Origin: Arsukibacterium sp.
Lineage (GTDB): Bacteria > Pseudomonadota > Gammaproteobacteria > Enterobacterales > Alteromonadaceae
DNA length: 64,000 nucleotides
NCBI RefSeq assembly: GCF_018402695.1
Contig: NZ_JAGYIM010000024.1
Coordinates: 124,001 to 188,000, forward strand
Direction: 5' to 3'
In this document: positions 18,104-25,761 of the stretch, one piece after another
Numbering within the stretch: position 1 is the stretch's first letter
How the letters are laid out: each line of letters opens with the position of its first letter
The notes under the pieces: generated by a model
The model's input: only the letters and a program-made list of their open reading frames with translations
Database searches by the model: none
Told to the model about the DNA's origin: nothing
Made by a program: the position numbers and the translations under genes

Positions 18104-18784
18104 TCACTTTACCAGCAAACTTGCCTGAAACGCACTTTGCCGCCACAGCAGCGCCAGCCAGAGTGCATGCAGGTTTATCAGTAATGCTAATATCCATTCA
18201 AAGGCATCGTCCAGCTGGCTGTATAAATCTGGTACTACCGCAGTAAGAATGACAGAAATAATCCCCACTGTTAATGTCACTTTACATAGCCACATCAGGT
18301 ATTTTCCAGTCTTATGCCAGAGGTGGTGCCGCAGTAAAGCAGCGCTTATCAGCAACTGCGCCAGGTACGTAAGCGAAAAATAGAGTACGACGCCAATACG
18401 GCGGGTGATGTTAAAACCCTCGCCCTCATGCCCAAGGGCCAGCGTGTATGCTGCCAGGGCAGCACATGCCACCAGCCCGAGCCATTGCACCCAATGCCGG
18501 CCATAACCAGTTGTGCCCAGTTGCACTAACCAACGGCCGTTAAGCCACCAGAACAACATACCGATTACTGCAGCCGGCAGCATGGTGCCTTTGAAGATAA
18601 AATAAGAGGTGCCATAGCGCCCTGTGCGGCTAATGCTGGTGCAGCTGTCCCAATAGGGTATGCACCAGGGCACGAACCCCTCTAAAACAGAAATGGCAAA
18701 AGTGACATGAATAGTAAATAGCGGAATAAGCCCGGCGAGTAGTGCCAGCCACCATAACTGAATGTTGTGGCTCTGAGCTGCCAT
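18104..18784 (-). CDS. Six-helix membrane protein, possibly Frag1/DRAM-like
   Basis: This is a hydrophobic protein of about 226 residues with five or six predicted membrane helices. After the first helix a loop reads CIPYWDSCTSISRTGRYG, with two cysteines spaced as in a disulphide, and then TSYFIFKGTMLPA. Position and pattern recall the Frag1/DRAM/Sfk1 group, but I am not certain. ATG 18784 is favoured because AGGAGG lies about ten bases upstream; at ATG 18793 the site would be one base away. Confidence 0.55.
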   Translation of the reverse strand: MAAQSHNIQLWWLALLAGLIPLFTIHVTFAISVLEGFVPWCIPYWDSCTSISRTGRYGTSYFIFKGTMLPAAVIGMLFWWLNGRWLVQLGTTGYGRHWVQWLGLVACAALAAYTLALGHEGEGFNITRRIGVVLYFSLTYLAQLLISAALLRHHLWHKTGKYLMWLCKVTLTVGIISVILTAVVPDLYSQLDDAFEWILALLINLHALWLALLWRQSAFQASLLVK

Positions 18785-18928
18785 GCTTAACATGCCTCCT
18801 GATAAAACAGAGCTTTCGAAATAGTAGATGCAAAAGCAGCCAAAACCAAGAGTTTCTGAAAGTCCATGCGTTTCACAACGGATTAGCTTAACCTTGTTGA
18901 CTATCAGATATGCAGCAGGGCCTTTACA

Positions 18929-20050
18929 ATGCCAATGAAAAAGGTAGAAGTACTAATAACCGCATTGATCATGAGCGGTTGTCAACAACATGGTTATCTT
19001 GCACATCCTGAGCAGCAACAGGTTGCAACTGAAAGCCCGGTACTTCGTGACAGTACAAAATCATTTAATAAAAATAAACTCAGCGAATTAAAGCAGTTTT
19101 TGGAACAAACCGGCACTTCTTCAATGGTGCTGATGCGGGCCGGTGAAGTGGTTTTTGAATATGGTGATATTCATGAAAAACATACCATTCACTCGATCCG
19201 CAAAGCCATGCTGAACTCGCTATATGGCATTTACGTTGAACGCGGGGTAATTGACCTTAATGCTACCCTTGCTGAGCTGAAAATTGATGATATCACTCCC
19301 CTTAATACAACCGAGAAAACCGCAACCCTTCGCCAGTTATTGCAGTCACGCTCGGGAGTTTATTTGCCTTCTGCAGCAACATCTGAAGGAATGCTGGCAG
19401 CAATGCCCCCACGGGGGGCACACAAACCTGGCGAGCAGTACGTTTATAATAATTGGGATTTTAATGTTGCCGGTGCCATTTTTGAGAAGCTGACCGGCGA
19501 ATCAATTTACACGGCATTTTTGCGGGAAATTGCTAAACCACTTGGCATGCAAAACTATAACGGCACCTACACGACCATTGATGATGATACCGTTATTAGT
19601 GATCTTAAGGTGGATGGCTTTTATCAATATGAAGCTGATAAATCAGCATTCCCTGCCTATCATTTTCGGATGTCGGCTTATGATATGGCGCTTTACGGCC
19701 AGTTATATGAGAACTTTGGCGTGTGGCGTGGTCAGCGTATTCTGTCCCGCGACTGGATAGTGCAAAGCACAACCTCGTATTCTGTCACAAATTCTTATAT
19801 GGACTTCGGTTATGGCATGCTCTGGTACGTGATCAATGCCAATGATAAACGGCCTGAGCAGGCGTTTTATCATACGGGTGTTGGTATCCATATGCTGGGG
19901 GTATACCCCGGCTCCGATCTGGTTTTTGTGCACCGGGTTAAAACCGAGTCGGATTATGAGTTTGACCAGCAAAACCTGTACAAGATTATTGGCCGGGTGT
20001 TTGACGCGCTTGAGACTAACGAAGAAAATAAAGCTAAACAGGAGGAATAA
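18929..20050 (+). CDS. Beta-lactamase-family serine hydrolase, lipoprotein
   Basis: The 373-residue protein has a lipoprotein signal ending ALIMSGC. The class C beta-lactamase/esterase fold shows the SxxK motif as SIRK (in HTIHSIRKAML), the YxN motif as YNN in GEQYVYNNWDFNVAGA, and the late FYHTGVGIH segment. Members are periplasmic carboxypeptidases, esterases or amidases; the substrate is unknown. It stands alone. A TGACAGT / ACTGTCA hairpin lies at 20069-20089 after its stop. Confidence 0.85.
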   Translation: MPMKKVEVLITALIMSGCQQHGYLAHPEQQQVATESPVLRDSTKSFNKNKLSELKQFLEQTGTSSMVLMRAGEVVFEYGDIHEKHTIHSIRKAMLNSLYGIYVERGVIDLNATLAELKIDDITPLNTTEKTATLRQLLQSRSGVYLPSAATSEGMLAAMPPRGAHKPGEQYVYNNWDFNVAGAIFEKLTGESIYTAFLREIAKPLGMQNYNGTYTTIDDDTVISDLKVDGFYQYEADKSAFPAYHFRMSAYDMALYGQLYENFGVWRGQRILSRDWIVQSTTSYSVTNSYMDFGYGMLWYVINANDKRPEQAFYHTGVGIHMLGVYPGSDLVFVHRVKTESDYEFDQQNLYKIIGRVFDALETNEENKAKQEE

Positions 20051-20142
20051 AACATCTCTGACAGCCGATGACAGTGCCAGAAACTGTCACTACAATAACC
20101 TGCAATACCTGTTACTGACGCGGTAAACCTAAGGAGTATGGC

Positions 20143-20946
20143 TTGGAACTAGCTATTTTTATTGTCGATGCCTTTACCCAACAACAGTTTAAAGGCAACG
20201 CTGCGGCAGTAGTACCACTTCAGCAGTGGCTGGCGCCTGACGTGATGCAAAGCATAGCCGCTGAAAACAACCTTTCTGAAACCGCCTTTATTCGCTCGTT
20301 ATCAGCCAGTCAATATGAAATTCGCTGGTTTTCACCATTAACTGAAATTGACTTTTGTGGCCATGCCACGTTAGCCGCATCTTATGTGATATTCAAGCAA
20401 CTGGGTGGGCAGGGGGAAATTGAGTTTATTACTTCTCAGGTCGGCTCGCTGTTTGTTAATCAGCATAGTGACGGCAGAATTGAAATGAGCTTTCCCAATC
20501 AATGCCCGGACGTAGTAGAACAGGTGCCGGCGACATTATTGGCTGGCTTATCTGTAACACCAATCCAGGTATTACAGAACCGTCAGGCTTACTTTGCGGT
20601 AATGGCTACGGAACAAGATGTAAAAAATCTGAGCTATAACTCAGAGCAGTTAAAGCTGTTAGCACCTTTTGATGTGGTGGTGACGGCGAAGGCCAATACC
20701 GACACCTATGAGTATGACTTTATTTCCCGCTATTTCTGGCCGGCGAACGGCGGCGACGAAGATCCGGTAACCGGATCAATTCATGCCGGCCTGGCGCCAT
20801 ATTGGGCTAAGCAATTGGCTAAAGATGAGTTGGTGGCCTACCAGGCATCAGCTCGGGGCGGCATATTATTTTGTAACATCAGCAATGACCGGGTGTTAGT
20901 GTCGGGGTTTGCCGTGTTGTATCTAAAAGGCACCGTATTTATATAG
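20143..20946 (+). CDS. PhzF family isomerase
   Basis: This 267-residue enzyme has the PhzF N-terminus IVDAFTQQQFKGNAAAVV, the catalytic Glu region NNLSETAFI and the FCGHATLAASYVIF and GDEDPVTGSIHAGLAPYW motifs. It starts with TTG 20143; AAGGAG at 20131-20136 is six bases upstream and no ATG fits. Family members isomerise small metabolites by a diaxial-epimerase fold; no phenazine genes are nearby, so the substrate is open. Confidence 0.9.
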   Translation: MELAIFIVDAFTQQQFKGNAAAVVPLQQWLAPDVMQSIAAENNLSETAFIRSLSASQYEIRWFSPLTEIDFCGHATLAASYVIFKQLGGQGEIEFITSQVGSLFVNQHSDGRIEMSFPNQCPDVVEQVPATLLAGLSVTPIQVLQNRQAYFAVMATEQDVKNLSYNSEQLKLLAPFDVVVTAKANTDTYEYDFISRYFWPANGGDEDPVTGSIHAGLAPYWAKQLAKDELVAYQASARGGILFCNISNDRVLVSGFAVLYLKGTVFI

Positions 20947-20967
20947 GGGTGGACTTGTATCTTGCGT

Positions 20968-21075
20968 CATGCCGGATACGACACTCTTCCTCACTCGCCG
21001 GGGCAACTCGCCCGTTGCCTGCGGCAGGACTCAGACACTCCCCGGCTCCTTCAATAGAGGTTCTATCCTCTATTC
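20968..21075. repeat. Dispersed structured repeat, copy R3 (type G)
   Basis: Same subtype as R2: a CATGCCGG start, a CCGGGG / CCCCGG stem, an inner CCTG-CCG-CAGG hairpin and the terminal AGAGGTTCTATCCTCT hairpin. It begins about 20 bases after phzF and is followed by a spacer containing ATTCGTTAAGTCGGTAA and then by copy R4. Confidence 0.85.
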
Positions 21076-21100
21076 GTTAAGTCGGTAATTGGTAGATAAC

Positions 21101-21189
21101 GGCTGGAACCCCGTTTTGGTCGACACAGAGTGTCTGAGTGAGTGCGCAAGCGCGAGCGAGTTGCTGTGGCGAGCCAAGGCGGGTGTTGC
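21101..21189. repeat. Dispersed structured repeat, copy R4 (type C)
   Basis: Type C element on the plus strand. CCCG-TTTTGG pairs with CCAAGG-CGGG (two G-T wobbles), and CACAG pairs with CTGTG. The AGTGTCTGAG and GCGAGTTG boxes flank a GCGC-AA-GCGC inner hairpin. It is nearly identical to the 61.5 kb copy. Confidence 0.87.
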
Positions 21190-21203
21190 AGTTGTTCTCT
21201 CTG

Positions 21204-21231
21204 CATGCCGGGTTCAACACTCTTCCTCACT
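21204..21231. repeat. Partial type G repeat overlapping a gene end
   Basis: CATGCCGGGTTCAACACTC and the following TTCCTCACTC match the left arm of R2 and R3, then similarity stops. The stop codon of the next gene (minus strand, 21229-21227) lies inside this fragment. Confidence 0.7.
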
Positions 21232-22111
21232 CCTCAGCTTGCCAAACCCGCTCTCGTAATAATTCGAGGTAAGGCCCGGACTCTGGTGCATCACTAAACC
21301 AGAGCCCCAGCACGTTTAAAAAATCCGGATGCTGGCGAACCTGGGGGAGTACCTGATTTATTTTTTCTATAGCCGCCCGGCCCCATGCTGAATTGGTACA
21401 ACCGATAGCCCCCAGCACATGCTGGCCCTGAGTTTCCGCAATCTCCAGAAAAACTAAATTACTGCCGGTATTCTCTGCTTTATCAAAATTATGCAGGATC
21501 TGATACTCAAGGGTGTAGTCAAGCCTGCCTTTTTTAATCATTGCCAGAATGGCTACTGTCGCATTTTCACCGGTATGGGCAATGCGACTGATATCACTTT
21601 GCAACGCTTTATCTAAAATGCTTTGCACCGCAGGGTAATGGCGGCCATCGGGATAACCAAAACGAAAAGAGCGGTCATTGACTAAACTGGTAAGGCGGAC
21701 CGGATTACCGTGTAATGCTTGTATTCTGCGGGCATTCTCGGTGGTGGTGATAATACCGTGAGGATAATAAAAGTGAGTAGGTTGGCTTTGAATGGTGTCG
21801 CCTGGTATCGGGCGGTAAATCATGCATGGAAAACATTGGTTTTCCTTGTTTTGAAATTGTTTGCGTATACGCGATTGAGGCAGCACATAACGATTACTTT
21901 TATGCTCGGGAAGGTGTTCATCTACAACATCTATCAGGGCATCACAAATCCCTAGACCGGCATGAGGGCCATCTAAAATATGAAAGGGTGGCGCGGTGTT
22001 TATTACCCATTCCAGAGACCTGACCTGATCTTGCTCAGGAACCTGGGCTATGGCGGGCATTATATTGCTCAGCAATAACGCCGCCGGTAACAGCAAATTC
22101 CTTTTTAGCAT
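21227..22111 (-). CDS. TIGR02285-type periplasmic solute-binding-like protein
   Basis: The 294-residue protein has a signal peptide (PAALLLSNIMPAIA) and a bacterial extracellular solute-binding family 3 fold: WVINTAPPFHILDGPHAGLGICDALIDV, SRIRKQFQNKENQCFPCMIY and YTLEYQILHNF. It resembles the TIGR02285 group of unknown function. No permease is adjacent. GGAGGAG precedes the ATG. The final stop codon is formed by the left arm of a dispersed repeat, so the C-terminus may have been altered. Confidence 0.75.
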   Translation of the reverse strand: MLKRNLLLPAALLLSNIMPAIAQVPEQDQVRSLEWVINTAPPFHILDGPHAGLGICDALIDVVDEHLPEHKSNRYVLPQSRIRKQFQNKENQCFPCMIYRPIPGDTIQSQPTHFYYPHGIITTTENARRIQALHGNPVRLTSLVNDRSFRFGYPDGRHYPAVQSILDKALQSDISRIAHTGENATVAILAMIKKGRLDYTLEYQILHNFDKAENTGSNLVFLEIAETQGQHVLGAIGCTNSAWGRAAIEKINQVLPQVRQHPDFLNVLGLWFSDAPESGPYLELLRERVWQAEE

Positions 22112-22309
22112 TATGTCAGTCTCCTCCCTATAAGCAGAATCACGGTTAGCTGGCCGGAAGTATTACATGTTGTCAGAAATCGCGACTGAACCCAACATTG
22201 GTATCACTGGATAATTGTGAAGATGGCTAAACGTTAATACGGTTGTCTATTCCCGTTCAGTTCATTCAGGCCAGTTAATCTTCGCCAACGTTTACTTTGC
22301 TGGTCAGTT

Positions 22310-22774
22310 TTACTGCTGCAGCTTAGTGGCATCATATGCTTTTGTGCCCCACAACGGCACGGTAGACAGGCTGTGCTTAAAGCTGCCGGACGTTTCTTTG
22401 GTGGAATAGGACACATACATCAGGGTCTGGTTTTCAGCATCGAAAATACGTCGGATTTTCATGCTTTTAAAGAAAATACTCTTTGATTTGGTAAACAGTA
22501 CCTCGCCGCTATTGCTTTTGTCTATCTGGGCAATCATCTGAGCGGTGATGTCGCCGGTCTGGCGGCAGGCAATGGCGCTGTCTGAGGGATCGGCAAAATC
22601 CAGGTTAGCTTCGATACTGGAGACATGGCAGGTAACCCCGGTAACCACAGGGTCCACAATAGCATCCAGTTTGATATCCTTGGTGGTAAAAACACCCAGT
22701 GATACGTCACCGACTTCGTTTTTGTCACAACCGGCGAGTACCAACAGCAGTAATACACAGTATATGGGGCGCAT
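22310..22774 (-). CDS. creA: CreA family protein
   Basis: This is a 154-residue protein. The signal ends VLAGC, so it is probably a lipoprotein here. The mature part matches CreA throughout: GDVSLGVFTTKDIKLDAIVDP, GVTCHVSSIEA, DPSDSAIACRQTGDI and SKETSGSFKHSLSTVPLW-like sequence. The CreA role is unknown. It is not next to creBCD here. Confidence 0.93.
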   Translation of the reverse strand: MRPIYCVLLLLVLAGCDKNEVGDVSLGVFTTKDIKLDAIVDPVVTGVTCHVSSIEANLDFADPSDSAIACRQTGDITAQMIAQIDKSNSGEVLFTKSKSIFFKSMKIRRIFDAENQTLMYVSYSTKETSGSFKHSLSTVPLWGTKAYDATKLQQ

Positions 22775-22972
22775 GGTTATATTTCCTCAGATTATTGATG
22801 TTAATTCTGCCATTGTGGCAGCCGGCACTATAGCAACATCAGCTTTGAACCAGCATAGCATTGCCGGCAATATAAGTGTTAGATGTGGTAGTAACTGCTT
22901 TCAGGTTCACTGATATTTAATGGGCGAGCTACACTCATTTGCCTATCTATGAACCTGACTTGTTTATCTTGC

Positions 22973-23377
22973 TCAGCGATGATATGCCCCGGCGCGCTCT
23001 GGCTGATATAGAACATCTTCCACAGTAATAGTCGACATATCGCCATTGGGCAATGGCCAGTTAATTGTATCGCCGGTTTTTAAACCGATTAACGCGCAGC
23101 CAACCGGTGCCAGTACCGAAATAGTGTTGCCGCTTTGCGCCGCGTCTTTCGGGTATACCAGGGTTAAGGTGCTGGTTTTGCCGCTAGCTAGACGAAAACG
23201 TACAGTGGAGTTCATACTGACCACATTGGCCGGCAGTAGAGTTGGCTCTACAACGCTGGCCCGCTCCAGCTCCTGGCTTAACGTTGTAAAGCCGATGCTG
23301 TCTGCATTGAGGTTAGAAAGTAGTCTGTCCAGCCGATCGTAATCGGTTGTGGATAGGGTGATGTCGGGAGAGGTCAT
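22973..23377 (-). CDS. rnk: Regulator of nucleoside diphosphate kinase
   Basis: This 134-residue protein has a short N-terminal coiled coil (TTDYDRLDRLLSNLN) and a GreA/GreB-type FKBP-like C-terminal domain (LTLVYPKDAAQSGNTISVLAPVG). Rnk binds RNA polymerase and raises Ndk levels. TAAGGAG lies seven bases before the ATG. Length agrees with E. coli Rnk (136). Confidence 0.93.
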   Translation of the reverse strand: MTSPDITLSTTDYDRLDRLLSNLNADSIGFTTLSQELERASVVEPTLLPANVVSMNSTVRFRLASGKTSTLTLVYPKDAAQSGNTISVLAPVGCALIGLKTGDTINWPLPNGDMSTITVEDVLYQPERAGAYHR

Positions 23378-23773
23378 TACAGGCTCCTTAATTAACTTTA
23401 TTTAACATTACGCACAGTTAGCATGCCAACGCGCGATTTTTGGGTAACAGAAATACATTACAGTTTGGCTTTACCAAGATAAAAATTGTATTAGTGATAA
23501 GCAGGTATTACGCCGGTTTCGCCCAGGGCAAAACCGGCCTAGGAATGGCAGGCAATAGCAGTATTATACTGGCAGTAAACAGCGGGGTTTAGTGCCTTGA
23601 GCTGATGGATGGTTTGCATTGGGCAACCATAGTTCATCGGCTGCATAACTGCAACAGGATTATTGCAGATGACTGTCTCTCGGTTACTGTGCTTTACGGC
23701 GTAGAGAATAATTTGTATCAGTATCAAAGCCTGTAATTACCCCTTCAGCTACCGTCAGAAAATAGAGACAACT
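23378..23773. other. Intergenic region, nothing recognised
   Basis: This stretch lies upstream of rnk and of the broken DUF1294 gene. A 62-codon minus-strand frame is present (23727-23539), but it has no ribosome site, family resemblance or coding bias that I can see. AT-rich bases near 23460-23510 may hold the rnk promoter. Confidence 0.4.
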
Positions 23774-23914
23774 ATGCGCTTTAAAGGAAAAATAACCCAA
23801 TGCGTCGATGACAAAGGCTTTGGTTTTATAAAGCCTTATTGACGGTTTTCCTGGTTTAGCGTGGCGCTTAATCTGGGGGCTGTGTGGTACCTGGCAACTA
23901 TGTTCTGGACGTGA
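23774..23914 (+). pseudogene. Cold-shock/DUF1294 protein, internally deleted
   Basis: ATG 23774 opens MRFKGKITQCVDDKGFGFI-KPY, the start of the cold-shock domain found at the N-terminus of CSD-DUF1294 membrane proteins. An in-frame TGA follows at 23840-23842. Immediately after it, in the same frame, RFSWFSVALNLGAVWYLA leads to a stop at 23914, which is the last helix of DUF1294. Full proteins of this type have about 200-230 residues, so about 160-180 internal codons are gone. Confidence 0.72.
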
Positions 23915-24058
23915 GCTCAGGGGGCATTAAGGTTTACTGTTGAGATTTTGCCGCTTAATTGCAGAAATTCGCGGTTAGCCACTACGCTTTCATGTAGAAT
24001 GCGCACTTTGTAAGCGTGTTCAGCTTTTAGGCTTGACTGCCCACCTGTAGGATTTTTG

Positions 24059-24361
24059 ATGAAAAAGACATTTGCGTTAACTCACCCTAAGCTGCAACCT
24101 GCTCGTTTAGTCGATGCCATTAAGCATGAGATTAAAAAGTACCTGGCCAGGGAACGGCGTAAATCGCTGCCAGACGGCACAGATTACTGGACGTTTGACT
24201 GCCGCTTTGGTGCGTCAGAAGCTGAAGCCAAACAGATATTTACCTCTGAAATTAACAAGCAAATCGATGCAGCGGCAGCGGCACAGTTACCTGAGTTTTA
24301 TATTGAAATACTGGCCCGGGCGGCTATCCATAAACCGCGTGCGGCCGATGACGCTGAGTAA
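24059..24361 (+). CDS. DUF6172 family protein
   Basis: This 100-residue soluble, basic protein of unknown function reads KKTFALTHPKLQPARLVDAI, RERRKSLPDGTDYWTFDCRFG and ASEAEAKQIFTSEI, which fits the DUF6172 family. I chose ATG 24059 over TTG 24056. It precedes the DEAD-box helicase by 45 bases in the same direction and may share its transcript. Confidence 0.78.
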   Translation: MKKTFALTHPKLQPARLVDAIKHEIKKYLARERRKSLPDGTDYWTFDCRFGASEAEAKQIFTSEINKQIDAAAAAQLPEFYIEILARAAIHKPRAADDAE

Positions 24362-24406
24362 TCTTTTTCTCCTTACTGACTGTAGCTATTCTACAGAGGA
24401 ACTCTT

Positions 24407-25693
24407 ATGCAATTTTCATCTTTAGATTTAGCGGCAGATTTATTACGTGGCCTGGCCGACTATGGCTACAGCGAAATGACGCCGGTGCAAAGCCAGGCTA
24501 TTGTGCCGGCCCGCCGTGGTAAGGATTTACAGGTTACCGCGCAAACGGGTACCGGTAAAACCGCTGCTTTTGCTATTCCGATACTGCAGCAAATGCTGGA
24601 TAAGCCTAAGGCCGCCATTGAAAAAAGGCCACGCGCTTTGATCCTGACCCCGACCCGCGAGTTAGCCGAGCAGATAGCCGCCGCGGTTAGCGCTTATGCA
24701 CAGTTTTTACCAATCAGTGCTACTGCTTTATACGGTGGCGTGAAAATGGGTGGCCAGGCCAGTAAATTGGCTGCGGGTGTTGATATCGTTATTAGCACAC
24801 CGGGCCGCTTGTTAGAACATATTGCCCTTGGCAACGTAATACTAAGTGATGTGGAATTTGTGGTACTGGATGAAGCCGACCGCATGCTGGATATGGGCTT
24901 TAGCACCGATGTGTTGAAGTTGCTGGAAATGACGGCAAGCAAGCGCCAGACTTTGCTGTTTTCTGCTACCACCTCACCGGCGGTTAATGAGTTATCGCAT
25001 AAAATTTTGCGCAATCATCAGCAAATCCGGGTCGCAAAAACCAATAGCACGGCAGATACCGTAAACCATGTGATTTACCCGGTGGAAGAAAGCCGCAAAA
25101 TCGAATTGTTTGAGCAGTTACTGGCTGAGCATAACTGGTTTCAGGTACTGGTGTTTACCAGCACCAAGGAGCAGGCTGACCGTTTATTAGCTGAGCTGCA
25201 AAAGCGAAAAGTTAACGCCGCGGTATGTCATGCTGATAAAAGCCAGGGTGCCAGACGCCGCGCTATTGCTGATTTTAAATCGGCTGAGTTGCAGGTATTA
25301 ATTGCTACTGAAGTGGCGGCGCGCGGCCTGGATATTCAGGGCCTGGATTATGTGGTGAATTTTAACCTGCCGTATTTACCGGAAGATTATGTCCACCGGA
25401 TTGGCCGCACCGGCCGGGCAGGGACCTCAGGTACTGCCATCTCCTTTGTCAGCCGGGAAGAAGAGCAAACCTTAGAGCGTATTCAAAAGCTGATTGGCAG
25501 TGATATAAAACGGATTAATAAGCCGGGCTTTGAAGTCAGTAACCGCGGCTCTTTACTCAAAAGTATCTCGCGTAAGGTATTGTCCGGCCGATCCAATAAA
25601 GCCAGTGAAACTGCCATTAACCTGGAAAAAAGCAGTAAGACAAAACCGAAAGCTAAGCCTAAGTCTGCAGCTAAGCCGCGCGGCGCTAAGTAA
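24407..25693 (+). CDS. DEAD-box RNA helicase (RhlE-like)
   Basis: This 428-residue ATP-dependent RNA helicase has all motifs in order: the Q motif (TPVQSQAI), AQTGTGKT, PTRELAEQ, TPGRLLEH, DEADRMLDMGF, SATTS, ARGLDIQGLD and HRIGRTGRAG. A lysine-rich tail (KTKPKAKPKSAAKPRGAK) would aid RNA binding. The order and the GF-S pattern resemble RhlE, which acts in ribosome assembly and cold growth. A strong terminator follows. Confidence 0.93.
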   Translation: MQFSSLDLAADLLRGLADYGYSEMTPVQSQAIVPARRGKDLQVTAQTGTGKTAAFAIPILQQMLDKPKAAIEKRPRALILTPTRELAEQIAAAVSAYAQFLPISATALYGGVKMGGQASKLAAGVDIVISTPGRLLEHIALGNVILSDVEFVVLDEADRMLDMGFSTDVLKLLEMTASKRQTLLFSATTSPAVNELSHKILRNHQQIRVAKTNSTADTVNHVIYPVEESRKIELFEQLLAEHNWFQVLVFTSTKEQADRLLAELQKRKVNAAVCHADKSQGARRRAIADFKSAELQVLIATEVAARGLDIQGLDYVVNFNLPYLPEDYVHRIGRTGRAGTSGTAISFVSREEEQTLERIQKLIGSDIKRINKPGFEVSNRGSLLKSISRKVLSGRSNKASETAINLEKSSKTKPKAKPKSAAKPRGAK

Positions 25694-25711
25694 GCTAATA
25701 AAAGTGATAAT

Positions 25712-25736
25712 AAAAAAGGGCCAACCGGCCCTTTTT
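25712..25736. terminator. Bidirectional terminator between helicase and katG
   Basis: GGGCC (25718-25722) and GGCCC (25727-25731) form a stem with an AACC loop, preceded by six A and followed by five T. The genes on both sides converge on it. Confidence 0.9.
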
Positions 25737-25761
25737 GTCTCGTGGTGCTCGGAATTATCTG

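Noticed and set aside
23539-23727. 62-codon minus-strand frame upstream of rnk
   Set aside because: No ribosome site, no domain, no coding bias; likely chance.
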